A DNA stretch of 13,874 bases, from assembly GCA_018714005.1 (NCBI GenBank), contig DVOA01000045.1, positions 1 to 13,874 of the forward strand. The letters are read 5' to 3'. The notes beneath the pieces are model-generated. The model saw nothing but the letters and a program-made list of their open reading frames with translations. It made no database searches and had not been told where the DNA came from. This DNA comes from Spyradomonas excrementavium. Its GTDB lineage: Bacteria; Cyanobacteriota; Vampirovibrionia; Gastranaerophilales; Gastranaerophilaceae. Numbering within the stretch: the stretch's first letter is position 1; the number at the start of each line of letters is the position of its first letter. Both the position numbers and the translations under genes were made by a program. Positions 7,333-13,874 of the stretch are shown piece by piece.

Positions 7333-9168
7333 CTAATCGTGGCTGCCAACCTGATTTCTGCCGTTTTCTTTGGCATTATAAAGGCATTCGTCAGCGTATT
7401 TTATTAATTCCTGCGGAGTTTGCCCGTTCATAGGGTATGTTGAAACGCCGAGGCTTATTGTAACGTGGGTTTCGACGTCATTTGCAAGTTTAAAGACTTT
7501 TTTTGCCACTGTATCGCAAATTTTCTGCGCGGTGACATGAGCGTCTTTGTTTCCTGTGTTTGTGAGGATAAGCGCCATTTCCTCGCCGCCGTATCTGCAA
7601 GCTATATCAGTTGCGCGGACATTTTTCTTCAAAATTTGCGCAACCTGCTTCAAAACAGCGTCCCCTGACTGATGTCCGTAGTTATCATTGAATTTTTTGA
7701 AAAAGTCAATGTCAATAATTATCAACGAAAACTCCGAATTGTAGCGTTTTGCGGTTTCGACGTTGTGAATCATCTGTTCCTGAAAATATCTGTGGTTGTA
7801 TAGCTCCGTAAGCCCGTCCGTGGTCGCAAGCGCGTACTGATATTCAAAATCGCGTGATTTAAGGATATATTTTGCAATATAAACCGCCGTAAACACAACC
7901 GCCATAGACAAAACAGGCATAATCACCGCAATCCAGTAATCAAAATAAAACATCAGCAAAGTAGCGAATATTACATAAATAATCGCAGCCAGAACCGTGA
8001 ATAGCGAAGAAATAACCGTGGATTTTGTCCTGAGCGTCACAAGCCCGACCATCAACCCGAGCAAAAGCGACACAATAATATCAACATGGAACGAAGCACG
8101 TTTTATAAAATTATTGTCAAGCAAATTGTTTATAAAAGTCGTATGAATCTCAACTCCCGGGAAAATTTTGTCCGTAGGCACGCTTTTCAGGTCAAAAAGC
8201 GAGGTTGCGCTCGTTCCGATGTAGACAATTTTATCTTTGAAAAAGTCTTTAGGAACAAGGTTTTCCTCTCCGTACATGGTTTTTTCCACTTTCCAGAAAG
8301 GAATGTACTCAAAGGATTTCGGGTTGTTCAAACCGCTCTGCCCGTACCAGTTAAGGATTACGGAACCGTTTTTCATGACCGGAATTGTCCGGTTTTTTAG
8401 GTGAATTTGGCCGTTTTTATCTATTTTAAAGTCGTTTGTGGAGTAATTTTCGGTTTTTTGGAGGTATTTAAGCCCGACTTTAAGCGCCAGATGGGGGTAA
8501 AAATCGCCTTTATACACAACAAAAGGCGGAATACTTCTTGCGATTCCGTCATCCTCGCGGATAAGGTTTATATGCCCGATATTCGGCGTAGAATCAATGA
8601 TTTCGCTCAAAATCGCCCTGCAATTAGTAAAAGTTTCCGGCGAAAAGTCGATATCGCCGTCATTTTGGACATTTGCTTTCAAATAATCCGGCAAATCCAC
8701 GGGTTTTCGCAATGAAAACTCCTGATTGTCAAAATTTATTGAAGTCAGGACGTTATCGTATTTGGAAATGCTTTTTGCGAGCTTCAAATCATCATTATGA
8801 GCGCTTTTCATGGATTTTACAAACATAAGGTCAAAAGCCGCGACAGCAGGTTTCTGGGTTTGCAAGAATTCGACCATATCCGCATAAATCCCACGATTCA
8901 GCGGCCATTCGCCGTATTTGTCCAGAATATATTCATAACTCGCCTCGTCAACGGAGATTATGGCGATATTTCTGTTGACTTTTTTATAATTAGAAATCAG
9001 ATTTTGTCTGACGTCGAAAGTTTGGTTTTCAATATTAACGAAGAAATTTCTGATATGCGGCTGCCCAAGAACGGTTAAAAGCAGCGCAATTGTAATAATT
9101 ATATAGACCGAATAAAGCAAATATTTGAGAATAATTTTGTTTTTAAGCGTTTCGTCGATTTTTATCAT
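7333..9168 (-). CDS. CHASE2-GGDEF diguanylate cyclase
   Basis: A 611-residue membrane sensor and cyclase that should make c-di-GMP from two GTP. An N-terminal membrane segment (about 14-35) precedes a large extracytoplasmic CHASE2 domain (about 40-355). Three membrane segments follow (about 362-380, 385-406, 410-432), then the GGDEF domain (about 445-605). The GGDEF domain keeps DGLTELYNHRYF (451-462), DIDFFKKFND (486-495), NYGH (496-499) and active-site RYGGEE (525-530), a standard GGEEF-type variant. The inhibitory I-site RATD (518-521) is intact at the expected spacing, so product feedback is likely. No EAL domain is attached. The ATG overlaps the stop of the 46-residue upstream gene as ATGA, so the two should be translated together. 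The CHASE2 ligand is unknown. Confidence 0.95.
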   Translation of the reverse strand: MIKIDETLKNKIILKYLLYSVYIIITIALLLTVLGQPHIRNFFVNIENQTFDVRQNLISNYKKVNRNIAIISVDEASYEYILDKYGEWPLNRGIYADMVEFLQTQKPAVAAFDLMFVKSMKSAHNDDLKLAKSISKYDNVLTSINFDNQEFSLRKPVDLPDYLKANVQNDGDIDFSPETFTNCRAILSEIIDSTPNIGHINLIREDDGIARSIPPFVVYKGDFYPHLALKVGLKYLQKTENYSTNDFKIDKNGQIHLKNRTIPVMKNGSVILNWYGQSGLNNPKSFEYIPFWKVEKTMYGEENLVPKDFFKDKIVYIGTSATSLFDLKSVPTDKIFPGVEIHTTFINNLLDNNFIKRASFHVDIIVSLLLGLMVGLVTLRTKSTVISSLFTVLAAIIYVIFATLLMFYFDYWIAVIMPVLSMAVVFTAVYIAKYILKSRDFEYQYALATTDGLTELYNHRYFQEQMIHNVETAKRYNSEFSLIIIDIDFFKKFNDNYGHQSGDAVLKQVAQILKKNVRATDIACRYGGEEMALILTNTGNKDAHVTAQKICDTVAKKVFKLANDVETHVTISLGVSTYPMNGQTPQELIKYADECLYNAKENGRNQVGSHD

Positions 9169-9305
9169 AAAACCACCGCCTTTGCAGCATTTTTATTCTC
9201 AGAATTGTTCAAAACAACGTTAAATTCATTCAAAACATCTGTTAAGTTAAAGAGTTCTTCGGGATTTTGCAGGTATTTTAGCAAACATTCTTCGTTTAAG
9301 TTCAT
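9165..9305 (-). CDS. Small 46-residue protein coupled to the diguanylate cyclase gene
   Basis: A 46-codon ORF begins MNLNEECLLKYLQNPEELFN and ends AAKAVVL. Its TGA overlaps the cyclase ATG as ATGA, the classic coupling arrangement, which is the main reason to believe it. A GAGAG site lies 6 bases before the ATG. A two-codon frame, ATG GCA TGA, at 9310-9302 precedes and overlaps the start. The product is mostly polar with an acidic helix-like N-terminal half, and has no signal or membrane segment. I do not recognise it. It could be a small regulator or partner of the cyclase, or simply a leader ORF that loads ribosomes for it. Confidence 0.6.
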   Translation of the reverse strand: MNLNEECLLKYLQNPEELFNLTDVLNEFNVVLNNSENKNAAKAVVL

Positions 9306-9311
9306 GCCATT

Positions 9312-9437
9312 CTCTCTTTTAGTGTCGCAAATTTTTAGTACCATTAGATGGATTCAAATATATTGTTACAAAATATTAACATTTATAAATCAACCTTACG
9401 GTGAATATTCGTGGTCTAGACCCTACACTAAAGAGAG
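9312..9437. repeat. 126-base element bounded by inverted repeats
   Basis: CTCTCTTTTAGTGT (9312-9325) and ACACTAAAGAGAG (9425-9437) are inverted repeats, perfect over 13 pairs apart from one extra T. On the minus-strand transcript the downstream arm contains the GAGAG ribosome binding site of the 46-residue gene, so pairing with the upstream arm could hide it. The same architecture could also be a small non-autonomous insertion (MITE), though no adjacent target duplication is convincing. Confidence 0.5.
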
Positions 9438-9462
9438 GATTTTAAATATTTCTTAATTATTA

Positions 9463-9536
9463 CCCCTCTCCGATGGGCGAGGGAGCAAAATAATCCCCTC
9501 TCCGACGGGCGAGGGTGCCCGCAGGGCGGGTGAGGG
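9463..9536. repeat. Intergenic palindromic repeat cluster, copy B
   Basis: Two nearly identical 21-base units (9463-9483 and 9495-9515, one base different), each opening CCCCTCTCCGA and closing GGGCGAGGG, are spaced by 32 bases. A third hairpin follows: CCCGC (9518-9522) with GCGGG (9526-9530). The first unit runs into GAGGGAGCAAAATAAT (9479-9494), which recurs exactly at 12447-12462. G+C is far above the flanking DNA. Confidence 0.7.
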
Positions 9537-9650
9537 CTTACCCGTAGGGAAAAACCAGACCTGAGGTGAGGGTATTTGAGAGACCAAGAGACATCAAAAC
9601 GAAAAACAAAATCCTCCGCTCCCCCTCAGAATACTTCCATTTGTTAAAAA

Positions 9651-9680
9651 TTAGTTAAATAAATGGTTTTATGGTAATAT
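9651..9680 (+). promoter_or_regulatory. Promoter candidate for the glycosyltransferase gene
   Basis: TTAGTT (9651-9656) and TAATAT (9675-9680) are spaced by 18 bases. Transcription would begin near 9687, downstream of the ATG at 9671 and upstream of the GGAGG at 9712, which supports the TTG start at 9725. Confidence 0.4.
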
Positions 9681-9711
9681 GTCATAAGAGTTTTGGAATA
9701 GAAAGGTTCTC

Positions 9712-9727
9712 GGAGGTCTGGGGCTTG
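9712..9727 (+). promoter_or_regulatory. Strong ribosome binding site deciding a TTG start
   Basis: GGAGG (9712-9716) lies 8 bases before TTG (9725-9727). The only in-frame ATG upstream, at 9671, has no purine-rich site before it. The binding site therefore points to TTG as the initiator. Confidence 0.65.
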
Positions 9728-11056
9728 ATAGAAAGATTTGTTTTACTGTTATTTATCGTTTGTTTGTGGGTCTTTTTGTTTATTTTTCAGAACTACATGT
9801 CCACTTTCTGGGCTATAATTTTTCTGGGCGTGTTCATGCTGTCTTATATTTTGTATATGCAGCTTGCCCTCAAACACCAGAAAAGAAAACTCAAAAAATA
9901 CCCCGAAGAGCTCAACTATAACTACAAACCTTTTGTATCAATAATGATTCCCGCCCATAACGAGCAGGATGTTATCGCAAAAACCGTCGAAAATGTCTTA
10001 AAAATGACCTATGAAAAATACGAAGTAATCGTAATCGACGACAGAAGCGAAGACAACACAGCACAGGTTCTAAAAGAGCTGGAAGAAAAACATGAAAACG
10101 TAAAAGCCCTGATTCGCCCAAAAGACGCATTCCCCGGAAAATCAGCCGTTTTAAACGACGCAATGGAGATTGCAAAAGGCGAGGCAATCCTTGTTTTCGA
10201 CGCTGACGCCAGAATGAACCCCGATTTTCTTACAGAACTGGTTCCGCACCTTGAAAAAGACAACGTAGGCGCTGTTCAAGCCAGAAAAGTCATCATAAAC
10301 CGCGATGAAAACTTCCTCACACGCTGTCAGGACAACGAATACGCGCTGGATACCCATTTTCAGGTCGGCCGCGACGCGGTAAAAGGCGCTGTAGAGCTCC
10401 GCGGAAACGGTGAATTAATAAAAAGAGAAGCTCTGGCCGACATAAACGGCTGGAATAACTACACAATCACGGACGATTTGGACATGTCAACGCGTTTGCA
10501 CATAAAAGGCTGGGATGTGAGGTTCTGCAAGAATGTTTGCGTTTATGAAGAGGGCGTTGTAAAATTTATTCCGCTCGTAAAACAACGCAGACGCTGGATT
10601 GAAGGCAGTATCCGCCGTTATCTTGAACATTTCTGGGGCGTGCTTTTCTCAAAAGACATGTCGCTTCGCGTAAGCATAGATATGATTGCATATATTACAG
10701 AATTTTTGCTCCCGTTCTGGATGATTTCAGAGATTTGTTTTCAGGCGTTCAAATTCGTCAAAGATGCGCCGAATTGCATACTTTCCTCGCTTTCGGTTGC
10801 GGTTCTTGTTTGTATTTTCTTCATTATCGGCCTTATTTACAGCGCAAGAAGATACAACAACCTCTCACGCAAAGATTCACTCATCCAATCAATCCAAACC
10901 GGCATTTATTTAACCGGAATCTGGTTCCCTGTCGTAGTTGTGATAGTTTTTAAAATAATTTTCTGCAAAAAGACCATGGATTGGGGAAAAACAGTCCACG
11001 GAATCACGCAAATTAACTCAGACAAAGTCATTGAAGAAAAATGTGCCAAAAACTAA
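9725..11056 (+). CDS. Membrane glycosyltransferase family 2, processive (BcsA/PgaC-like)
   Basis: A 443-residue inner-membrane glycosyltransferase using a nucleotide-sugar donor. Two hydrophobic segments (about 4-21 and 27-47) precede a GT-A catalytic domain, then three C-terminal membrane segments (about 318-340, 352-371, 392-413). Catalytic landmarks are VSIMIPAHNE (71-80), VIDDRS (103-108), FDADA (158-162), TDDLDMS (249-255) and QRRRW (287-291). The QxxRW motif marks processive enzymes that extend beta-linked polysaccharides such as poly-N-acetylglucosamine or cellulose. The sugar cannot be read from sequence, and no partner gene (deacetylase, cellulase, PilZ protein) is adjacent. The TTG start is chosen for its GGAGG; the ATG at 9671 would add 18 residues. 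The stop overlaps the start of the methyltransferase gene. With a c-di-GMP cyclase divergent upstream, regulated exopolysaccharide is a reasonable but unproven idea. Confidence 0.88.
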   Translation: MIERFVLLLFIVCLWVFLFIFQNYMSTFWAIIFLGVFMLSYILYMQLALKHQKRKLKKYPEELNYNYKPFVSIMIPAHNEQDVIAKTVENVLKMTYEKYEVIVIDDRSEDNTAQVLKELEEKHENVKALIRPKDAFPGKSAVLNDAMEIAKGEAILVFDADARMNPDFLTELVPHLEKDNVGAVQARKVIINRDENFLTRCQDNEYALDTHFQVGRDAVKGAVELRGNGELIKREALADINGWNNYTITDDLDMSTRLHIKGWDVRFCKNVCVYEEGVVKFIPLVKQRRRWIEGSIRRYLEHFWGVLFSKDMSLRVSIDMIAYITEFLLPFWMISEICFQAFKFVKDAPNCILSSLSVAVLVCIFFIIGLIYSARRYNNLSRKDSLIQSIQTGIYLTGIWFPVVVVIVFKIIFCKKTMDWGKTVHGITQINSDKVIEEKCAKN

Positions 11057-12417
11057 TGAAAAAAGGCGATAAGGTTACACTAAAAATCAAAAAACTTGTC
11101 TATGAGGGCGCAGGGCTCGGAAAAATTGACGGGATTCCGGTATTTGTTGAAAACACATGCCCCGAAGACATCGTGGAAGCCGAAATTACCGTTTTAAACA
11201 AGAATTTTGCCCGCGCAAAGGTTCTTGAAATCAAAGAACCCTCCCCGCACAGGGTAAAACCGTTTTGTCCTTTGCATAACGCCTGCGGAGGGTGCGGCTG
11301 GCAGTTCATTGATTATGATTTTCAGCTTGAACAGAAAAGGAATATTGTTGAAGAAACCGTAAAAAAATTTACAGGACGTGAAATTGAGGTAAAACCCGTA
11401 ATAAAAAGCCCCCAAACCCGCGAATACCGCTCAAAAGTTCAATATCCCGTTTCACAGACAAAAGTTTCAAAACGCCTGCTCGCAGGGTATTACAAAAAGG
11501 GCACGCATGAGCTTATTAATGTAAAATTCTGCCCGATTCAGCCGAATATCATCGGGAAAATTCTCGCATTTGCAAAAGAAACCGCGCAGGAGCTCGGAAT
11601 TTCCGGCTACAACGAAAAAAAACACAAAGGCGAGCTCCGCCACATCGTAATCCGCTACAGCAAAGAAAAAAACGAATGTCTTGTGATTTTTGTAGTGAAT
11701 GACACAAAATTGAGCCCGAAATTCAAAACTCTTTCAGAAAAACTCATGAAACAATTCGCCCACGTAAAAGGCTGCTGCATAAATTACAACACCGCAAAAA
11801 GCAACGTAATTTTATCCAACGACACGCGCTGCATTGCGGGTGACAAATTCTATTTTGAAAAAATCGGCGATATTGAATACAAAATCAGCGCAAACAGCTT
11901 TTTTCAGGTAAACACGGGCACAGCAAAGAACATTTTTGACACGGTAAAAGAAATTATTGAAACAAAATTCCCGAAATCGACCGTTCTGGACGCTTATTCC
12001 GGCGTTTCGAGCTTCGGGGTTTATTTAAAGGACAGCGCAGAAAAAATTGTGTCCGTAGAAGAATGCAAATCTGCCTCCGAAGACGCTCTTGAGAATATTA
12101 AATTAAACAACGCGCAAAATCTCGAAATCCTCAACGGCGACGCTAAAAAGATTTTTGAAAAATTGATAAACGAGGGAAAATCCTTTGATATAACGCTTCT
12201 TGACCCGCCGAGAAAAGGCTGTGAAAAGGAATCGCTTGATTTTGCCGCAGCTTTGACAAAAAAAGCAATAATTTACGTCAGCTGCAACCCCGCAACGCTC
12301 GCGCGCGACATAAAATACCTTGAAGAAAAGGGGTTCAAAGCGCAGTTTATTCAGCCGTTCGACATGTTTTGCCATTCTTATCATATTGAATCGGTTTGTT
12401 TGCTGGCGAGATTATAA
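11056..12417 (+). CDS. rlmD: RlmD-like 23S rRNA (uracil-C5)-methyltransferase
   Basis: A 453-residue SAM-dependent RNA m5U methyltransferase of the RlmD/TrmA family, probably acting on 23S rRNA. An N-terminal TRAM domain (about 1-60) is followed by the [4Fe-4S] cysteines C71, C77, C80 and C159. Then come SFFQVNT (281-287), the SAM-binding LDAYSGVSSFG (311-321, where D-x-Y-x-G-x-G is more usual), DPPRKG (383-388), VSCNPATLARD (408-418) with nucleophile C410, and the C-terminal H-x-E (443-445). I chose the ATG at 11056 because it forms TAATG with the preceding stop, as at two other junctions in this window. The in-frame ATG at 11041, 15 bases earlier, is about equally possible (GAAG just upstream) and would add MCQKL. 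Whether it also methylates a second site, as Gram-positive RlmCD does, cannot be told. Confidence 0.9.
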   Translation: MKKGDKVTLKIKKLVYEGAGLGKIDGIPVFVENTCPEDIVEAEITVLNKNFARAKVLEIKEPSPHRVKPFCPLHNACGGCGWQFIDYDFQLEQKRNIVEETVKKFTGREIEVKPVIKSPQTREYRSKVQYPVSQTKVSKRLLAGYYKKGTHELINVKFCPIQPNIIGKILAFAKETAQELGISGYNEKKHKGELRHIVIRYSKEKNECLVIFVVNDTKLSPKFKTLSEKLMKQFAHVKGCCINYNTAKSNVILSNDTRCIAGDKFYFEKIGDIEYKISANSFFQVNTGTAKNIFDTVKEIIETKFPKSTVLDAYSGVSSFGVYLKDSAEKIVSVEECKSASEDALENIKLNNAQNLEILNGDAKKIFEKLINEGKSFDITLLDPPRKGCEKESLDFAAALTKKAIIYVSCNPATLARDIKYLEEKGFKAQFIQPFDMFCHSYHIESVCLLARL

Positions 12418-12430
12418 ATTGCAATATTTT

Positions 12431-12462
12431 CCCTCTCCAACGCGGAGAGGGAGCAAAATAAT
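12431..12462. repeat. Palindromic repeat, copy C1
   Basis: CCCTCTCC (12431-12438) and GGAGAGGG (12444-12451) form a perfect 8-bp stem with a 5-base loop, 14 bases after the rlmD stop. GAGGGAGCAAAATAAT (12447-12462) is identical to 9479-9494. No T tract follows on either strand, so it is not a standard terminator. Confidence 0.7.
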
Positions 12463-12499
12463 GGCAGTTCAAAAAACTACTTTCACGAAAACTATTTTT

Positions 12500-12614
12500 A
12501 TCGCTCCCCACCCCAGCCCTCCCCGAGTCGGGGAGGGAGAATCAAGCCCAACCCCCTCTCACAAACGATACTCAATCGCTCCCCATCCCACCCTTCCCCA
12601 ACTCGGGGAAGGAG
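12500..12614. repeat. Paired 40-base palindromic repeats, copies C2 and C3
   Basis: Two 40-base units, 12500-12539 and 12575-12614, both begin ATCGCTCCCCA and are offset by 75 bases. Each contains a hairpin: CCCTCCCCG with CGGGGAGGG (12517-12525 and 12529-12537) in the first, and CCTTCCCC with GGGGAAGG (12592-12599 and 12605-12612) in the second. The two stems differ by changes on both arms that keep pairing, which suggests the structure matters. AGAATCAAGCC (12538-12548) between them matches, inverted, the repeat at 2114-2124. Confidence 0.7.
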
Positions 12615-12622
12615 CAGTCGTA

Positions 12623-12681
12623 GCAATACGCTTGTATTGCGTACGAATGCGGAAGGGGAATGACAGAAATATCTTCCCCTT
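12623..12681. repeat. Two further hairpins before ilvB
   Basis: GCAATAC (12623-12629) and GTATTGC (12634-12640) form a 7-bp stem with a 4-base loop. AAGGGGAA (12653-12660) and TTCCCCTT (12674-12681) form an 8-bp stem with a 13-base loop, ending where the ilvB promoter candidate begins. They continue the C/G-rich dyad cluster. Nothing else is recognisable in 12418-12740. Confidence 0.5.
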
Positions 12682-12699
12682 TCAAAAATTTATAAAAAA

Positions 12700-12708
12700 T
12701 GCTAGAAT
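12700..12708 (+). promoter_or_regulatory. Extended -10 promoter candidate for ilvB
   Basis: TGCTAGAAT reads as an extended -10 (TAGAAT at 12703-12708). The -35 region (TTTCAA at 12680-12685, 17-base spacing) is weak. Transcription near 12714 gives a leader of about 27 bases, too short for a T-box or leader-peptide attenuator. Confidence 0.4.
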
Positions 12709-12740
12709 AGTTCTTATATCAACAAAAAACGGAGCACAAA

Positions 12741-13874
12741 ATGACACAAACCACGGAAATGACAGATATATTAAGCGGAGCGGAAATTTTCCTCGAATGC
12801 CTGAAAAAAGAGGGGGTAAAAGAGATTTTCGGATATCCGGGCGGTGTCATTTTGACTATTTACGAAGCACTTTATCATTGTAATGAGATAAAACACTACC
12901 TCGTTCGCCATGAACAGGCCGCAATCCACGCTGCAGAGGGTTATGCAAGAGTAACCGGAAAACCCGGCGTCGCGCTCGTAACCTCCGGCCCCGGCGCCTG
13001 CAACGCAATCACCGGAATTGCAAATGCCTATTATGACGGATACCCGATTATCGTTTTCACGGGGCAGGTCGGGCTTGACCAGATTGGAAACGACGCTTTT
13101 CAAGAAGCTGACATCGTCGGAATCACACGCTCCTGCTGCAAACACAATTATCTTGTAAATGACGTTTCACAACTGCCAAGAATCATAAAAGAAGCCTTTC
13201 ACATCGCCACAACAGGAAAACCCGGCCCTGTCGTAATCGATTTGCCCAAAGATATCCTTTCGCAAAAAACAAAATTCGTTTATCCGGAAAAAGTTCATCT
13301 TCCCGGCTACAATCCGACTTATAACGGGCATCCGCGCCAGATTGTGAAGGCGCTTGAGCTGCTTTGCGAGGCAGAACGCCCGATGATTATCGCCGGAGGC
13401 GGCGTTGTTGCGTCCGGTGCGGAAAAAGAATTAACAGAACTTGCAGAAAAATTGAACATTCCCGTTGCAAACACACTAATGGCAATGGGCGCCTACCCCG
13501 CAAGCCGTGAAAAATCGCTCGGAATGCTCGGCATGCACGGAAACTACTGGGCAAACCATGCCGTTTCCAACTGCGATGTTCTTTTTGCAATCGGAACGCG
13601 CTTCAACGACAGAATTACCGGATGTTTGAAGCGTTTTGCAAAAGACGCGCAGGTTATCCATGTTGACATCGACCCTTGCTCAATCAGTAAAAACGTTCCG
13701 GTCGATATTCCGATTGTAGGCGACGCGAAAAACGTCCTCAGTGCAATGCTCAACGAATTCAACAACAACAAATACGAAACAAATCACGAAGTTAAGCAAA
13801 TATGGTTTGAACAAATCAACGAATGGAAGAAAAAACGCGCGCTTCCTGCCTGCAACTCGGACAAATTAAGCCCG
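12741..13874 (+). CDS. ilvB: Acetolactate synthase large subunit, 5' part (runs off the window)
   Basis: The frame is open from ATG 12741 to the last base, 378 codons of an expected 550-600. It is the catalytic subunit of acetohydroxyacid synthase, a thiamine diphosphate enzyme that condenses pyruvate into acetolactate (or acetohydroxybutyrate), the first common step to valine, leucine and isoleucine. FGYPGGVILTIYEAL (30-44), RHEQAAIHAAEGYARVTG (56-73, catalytic Glu58), TSGPGACNAITGIANAYYD (81-99), FTGQV (106-110) and DAFQEADIVGITR (118-130) identify it. The central FAD/nucleotide-fold domain is well under way at the edge (GTRFNDRITG near 290-300), and the C-terminal ThDP-binding GDG motif lies beyond. 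GGAG (12731-12734) is 6 bases before the ATG. Whether a regulatory subunit gene follows cannot be seen. Confidence 0.95.
   Translation, partial: MTQTTEMTDILSGAEIFLECLKKEGVKEIFGYPGGVILTIYEALYHCNEIKHYLVRHEQAAIHAAEGYARVTGKPGVALVTSGPGACNAITGIANAYYDGYPIIVFTGQVGLDQIGNDAFQEADIVGITRSCCKHNYLVNDVSQLPRIIKEAFHIATTGKPGPVVIDLPKDILSQKTKFVYPEKVHLPGYNPTYNGHPRQIVKALELLCEAERPMIIAGGGVVASGAEKELTELAEKLNIPVANTLMAMGAYPASREKSLGMLGMHGNYWANHAVSNCDVLFAIGTRFNDRITGCLKRFAKDAQVIHVDIDPCSISKNVPVDIPIVGDAKNVLSAMLNEFNNNKYETNHEVKQIWFEQINEWKKKRALPACNSDKLSP

Larger units (their letters stand above)
9306..9724. other. Non-coding interval between divergent genes
   Basis: This 419-base stretch separates the minus-strand small gene and cyclase from the plus-strand glycosyltransferase. 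It holds, in order, a 126-base inverted-repeat element (9312-9437), a palindromic repeat cluster (9463-9536), about 110 bases with nothing recognisable, and the promoter and binding site of the glycosyltransferase. A small dyad TGTTA/TAACA (9364-9368 and 9377-9381) and the 10-base palindrome GGTCTAGACC (9413-9422) lie inside the first element. An 83-codon plus-strand ORF at 9205-9456 antisense to the small gene has no support. Confidence 0.6.

Noticed and set aside
9306..9437. A c-di-GMP riboswitch in the leader of the small gene and cyclase
   Set aside because: I could not find the conserved core sequences of the known c-di-GMP riboswitch classes; only the long inverted repeat is visible.
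9205..9456. An 83-codon plus-strand ORF
   Set aside because: It is antisense to the coupled 46-residue gene and runs through the inverted-repeat element; no binding site seen.
12500..12614. A CRISPR array
   Set aside because: There are only two diverged units, each internally palindromic over most of its length, with no further regular spacing and no cas genes.
12714..12740. A T-box or attenuator before ilvB
   Set aside because: The leader after the promoter candidate is only about 27 bases and has no leader peptide or terminator.
12320..12883. A 187-codon plus-strand ORF across the rlmD end, the repeat cluster and the ilvB start
   Set aside because: It overlaps two well-supported genes in another frame and its unique part is translated palindromic repeats.

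Overview
The window looks like chromosomal DNA of a Gram-negative (two-membrane) bacterium of low to moderate G+C. The strongest lineage clue is the envelope operon: an LptB ATPase, a single LptF/LptG-type permease and a lipoprotein with a phosphodiester-glycosidase domain. Together with A+T-leaning codon use and short TAATG gene junctions, this fits a non-photosynthetic cyanobacterial relative (Vampirovibrionia/Gastranaerophilales). That placement is an inference from gene content, not proof.

Layout. (1) 1-2013 is A+T-richer and accessory-looking. It holds one unrecognised 490-residue protein with two internal repeats, a hairpin behind it, and a short ORF that is open but has no start codon in its own frame. 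(2) 2147-4814 on the minus strand is a three-gene run, lptB > lptF/G > phosphodiester-glycosidase lipoprotein, with a TAATG stop/start overlap at both junctions. (3) Divergent from it, 4996-7324 on the plus strand carries a fatty-acid-type AMP-forming ligase and a family 4 uracil-DNA glycosylase. (4) 7333-9305 on the minus strand is a small two-gene unit: a 46-residue protein joined by ATGA to a CHASE2-GGDEF diguanylate cyclase. (5) 9306-9724 is non-coding and contains an inverted repeat that could mask a ribosome binding site, followed by a palindromic repeat cluster. (6) 9725-12415 on the plus strand is a processive-type glycosyltransferase family 2 gene whose stop overlaps the start of an RlmD-like 23S rRNA uracil methyltransferase gene. 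(7) 12418-12740 is a second palindromic repeat cluster plus a promoter-like site. (8) From 12741 to the end runs the 5' two-thirds of ilvB.

Functionally, three units bear on the cell envelope or surface: LPS export with a periplasmic-side lipoprotein, c-di-GMP synthesis under an extracytoplasmic sensor, and a membrane glycosyltransferase. The rest is housekeeping (DNA repair, rRNA modification, branched-chain amino acid synthesis, fatty acid activation). The points most worth a second look are the startless ORF with a T TTT TTA heptamer at 1738-1744, the inverted repeat before the small gene and diguanylate cyclase, the glycosidase lipoprotein coupled to Lpt genes, and the family of C/G-rich palindromes at three intergenic sites. 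No rRNA, tRNA, CRISPR array, transposase or phage gene was seen.
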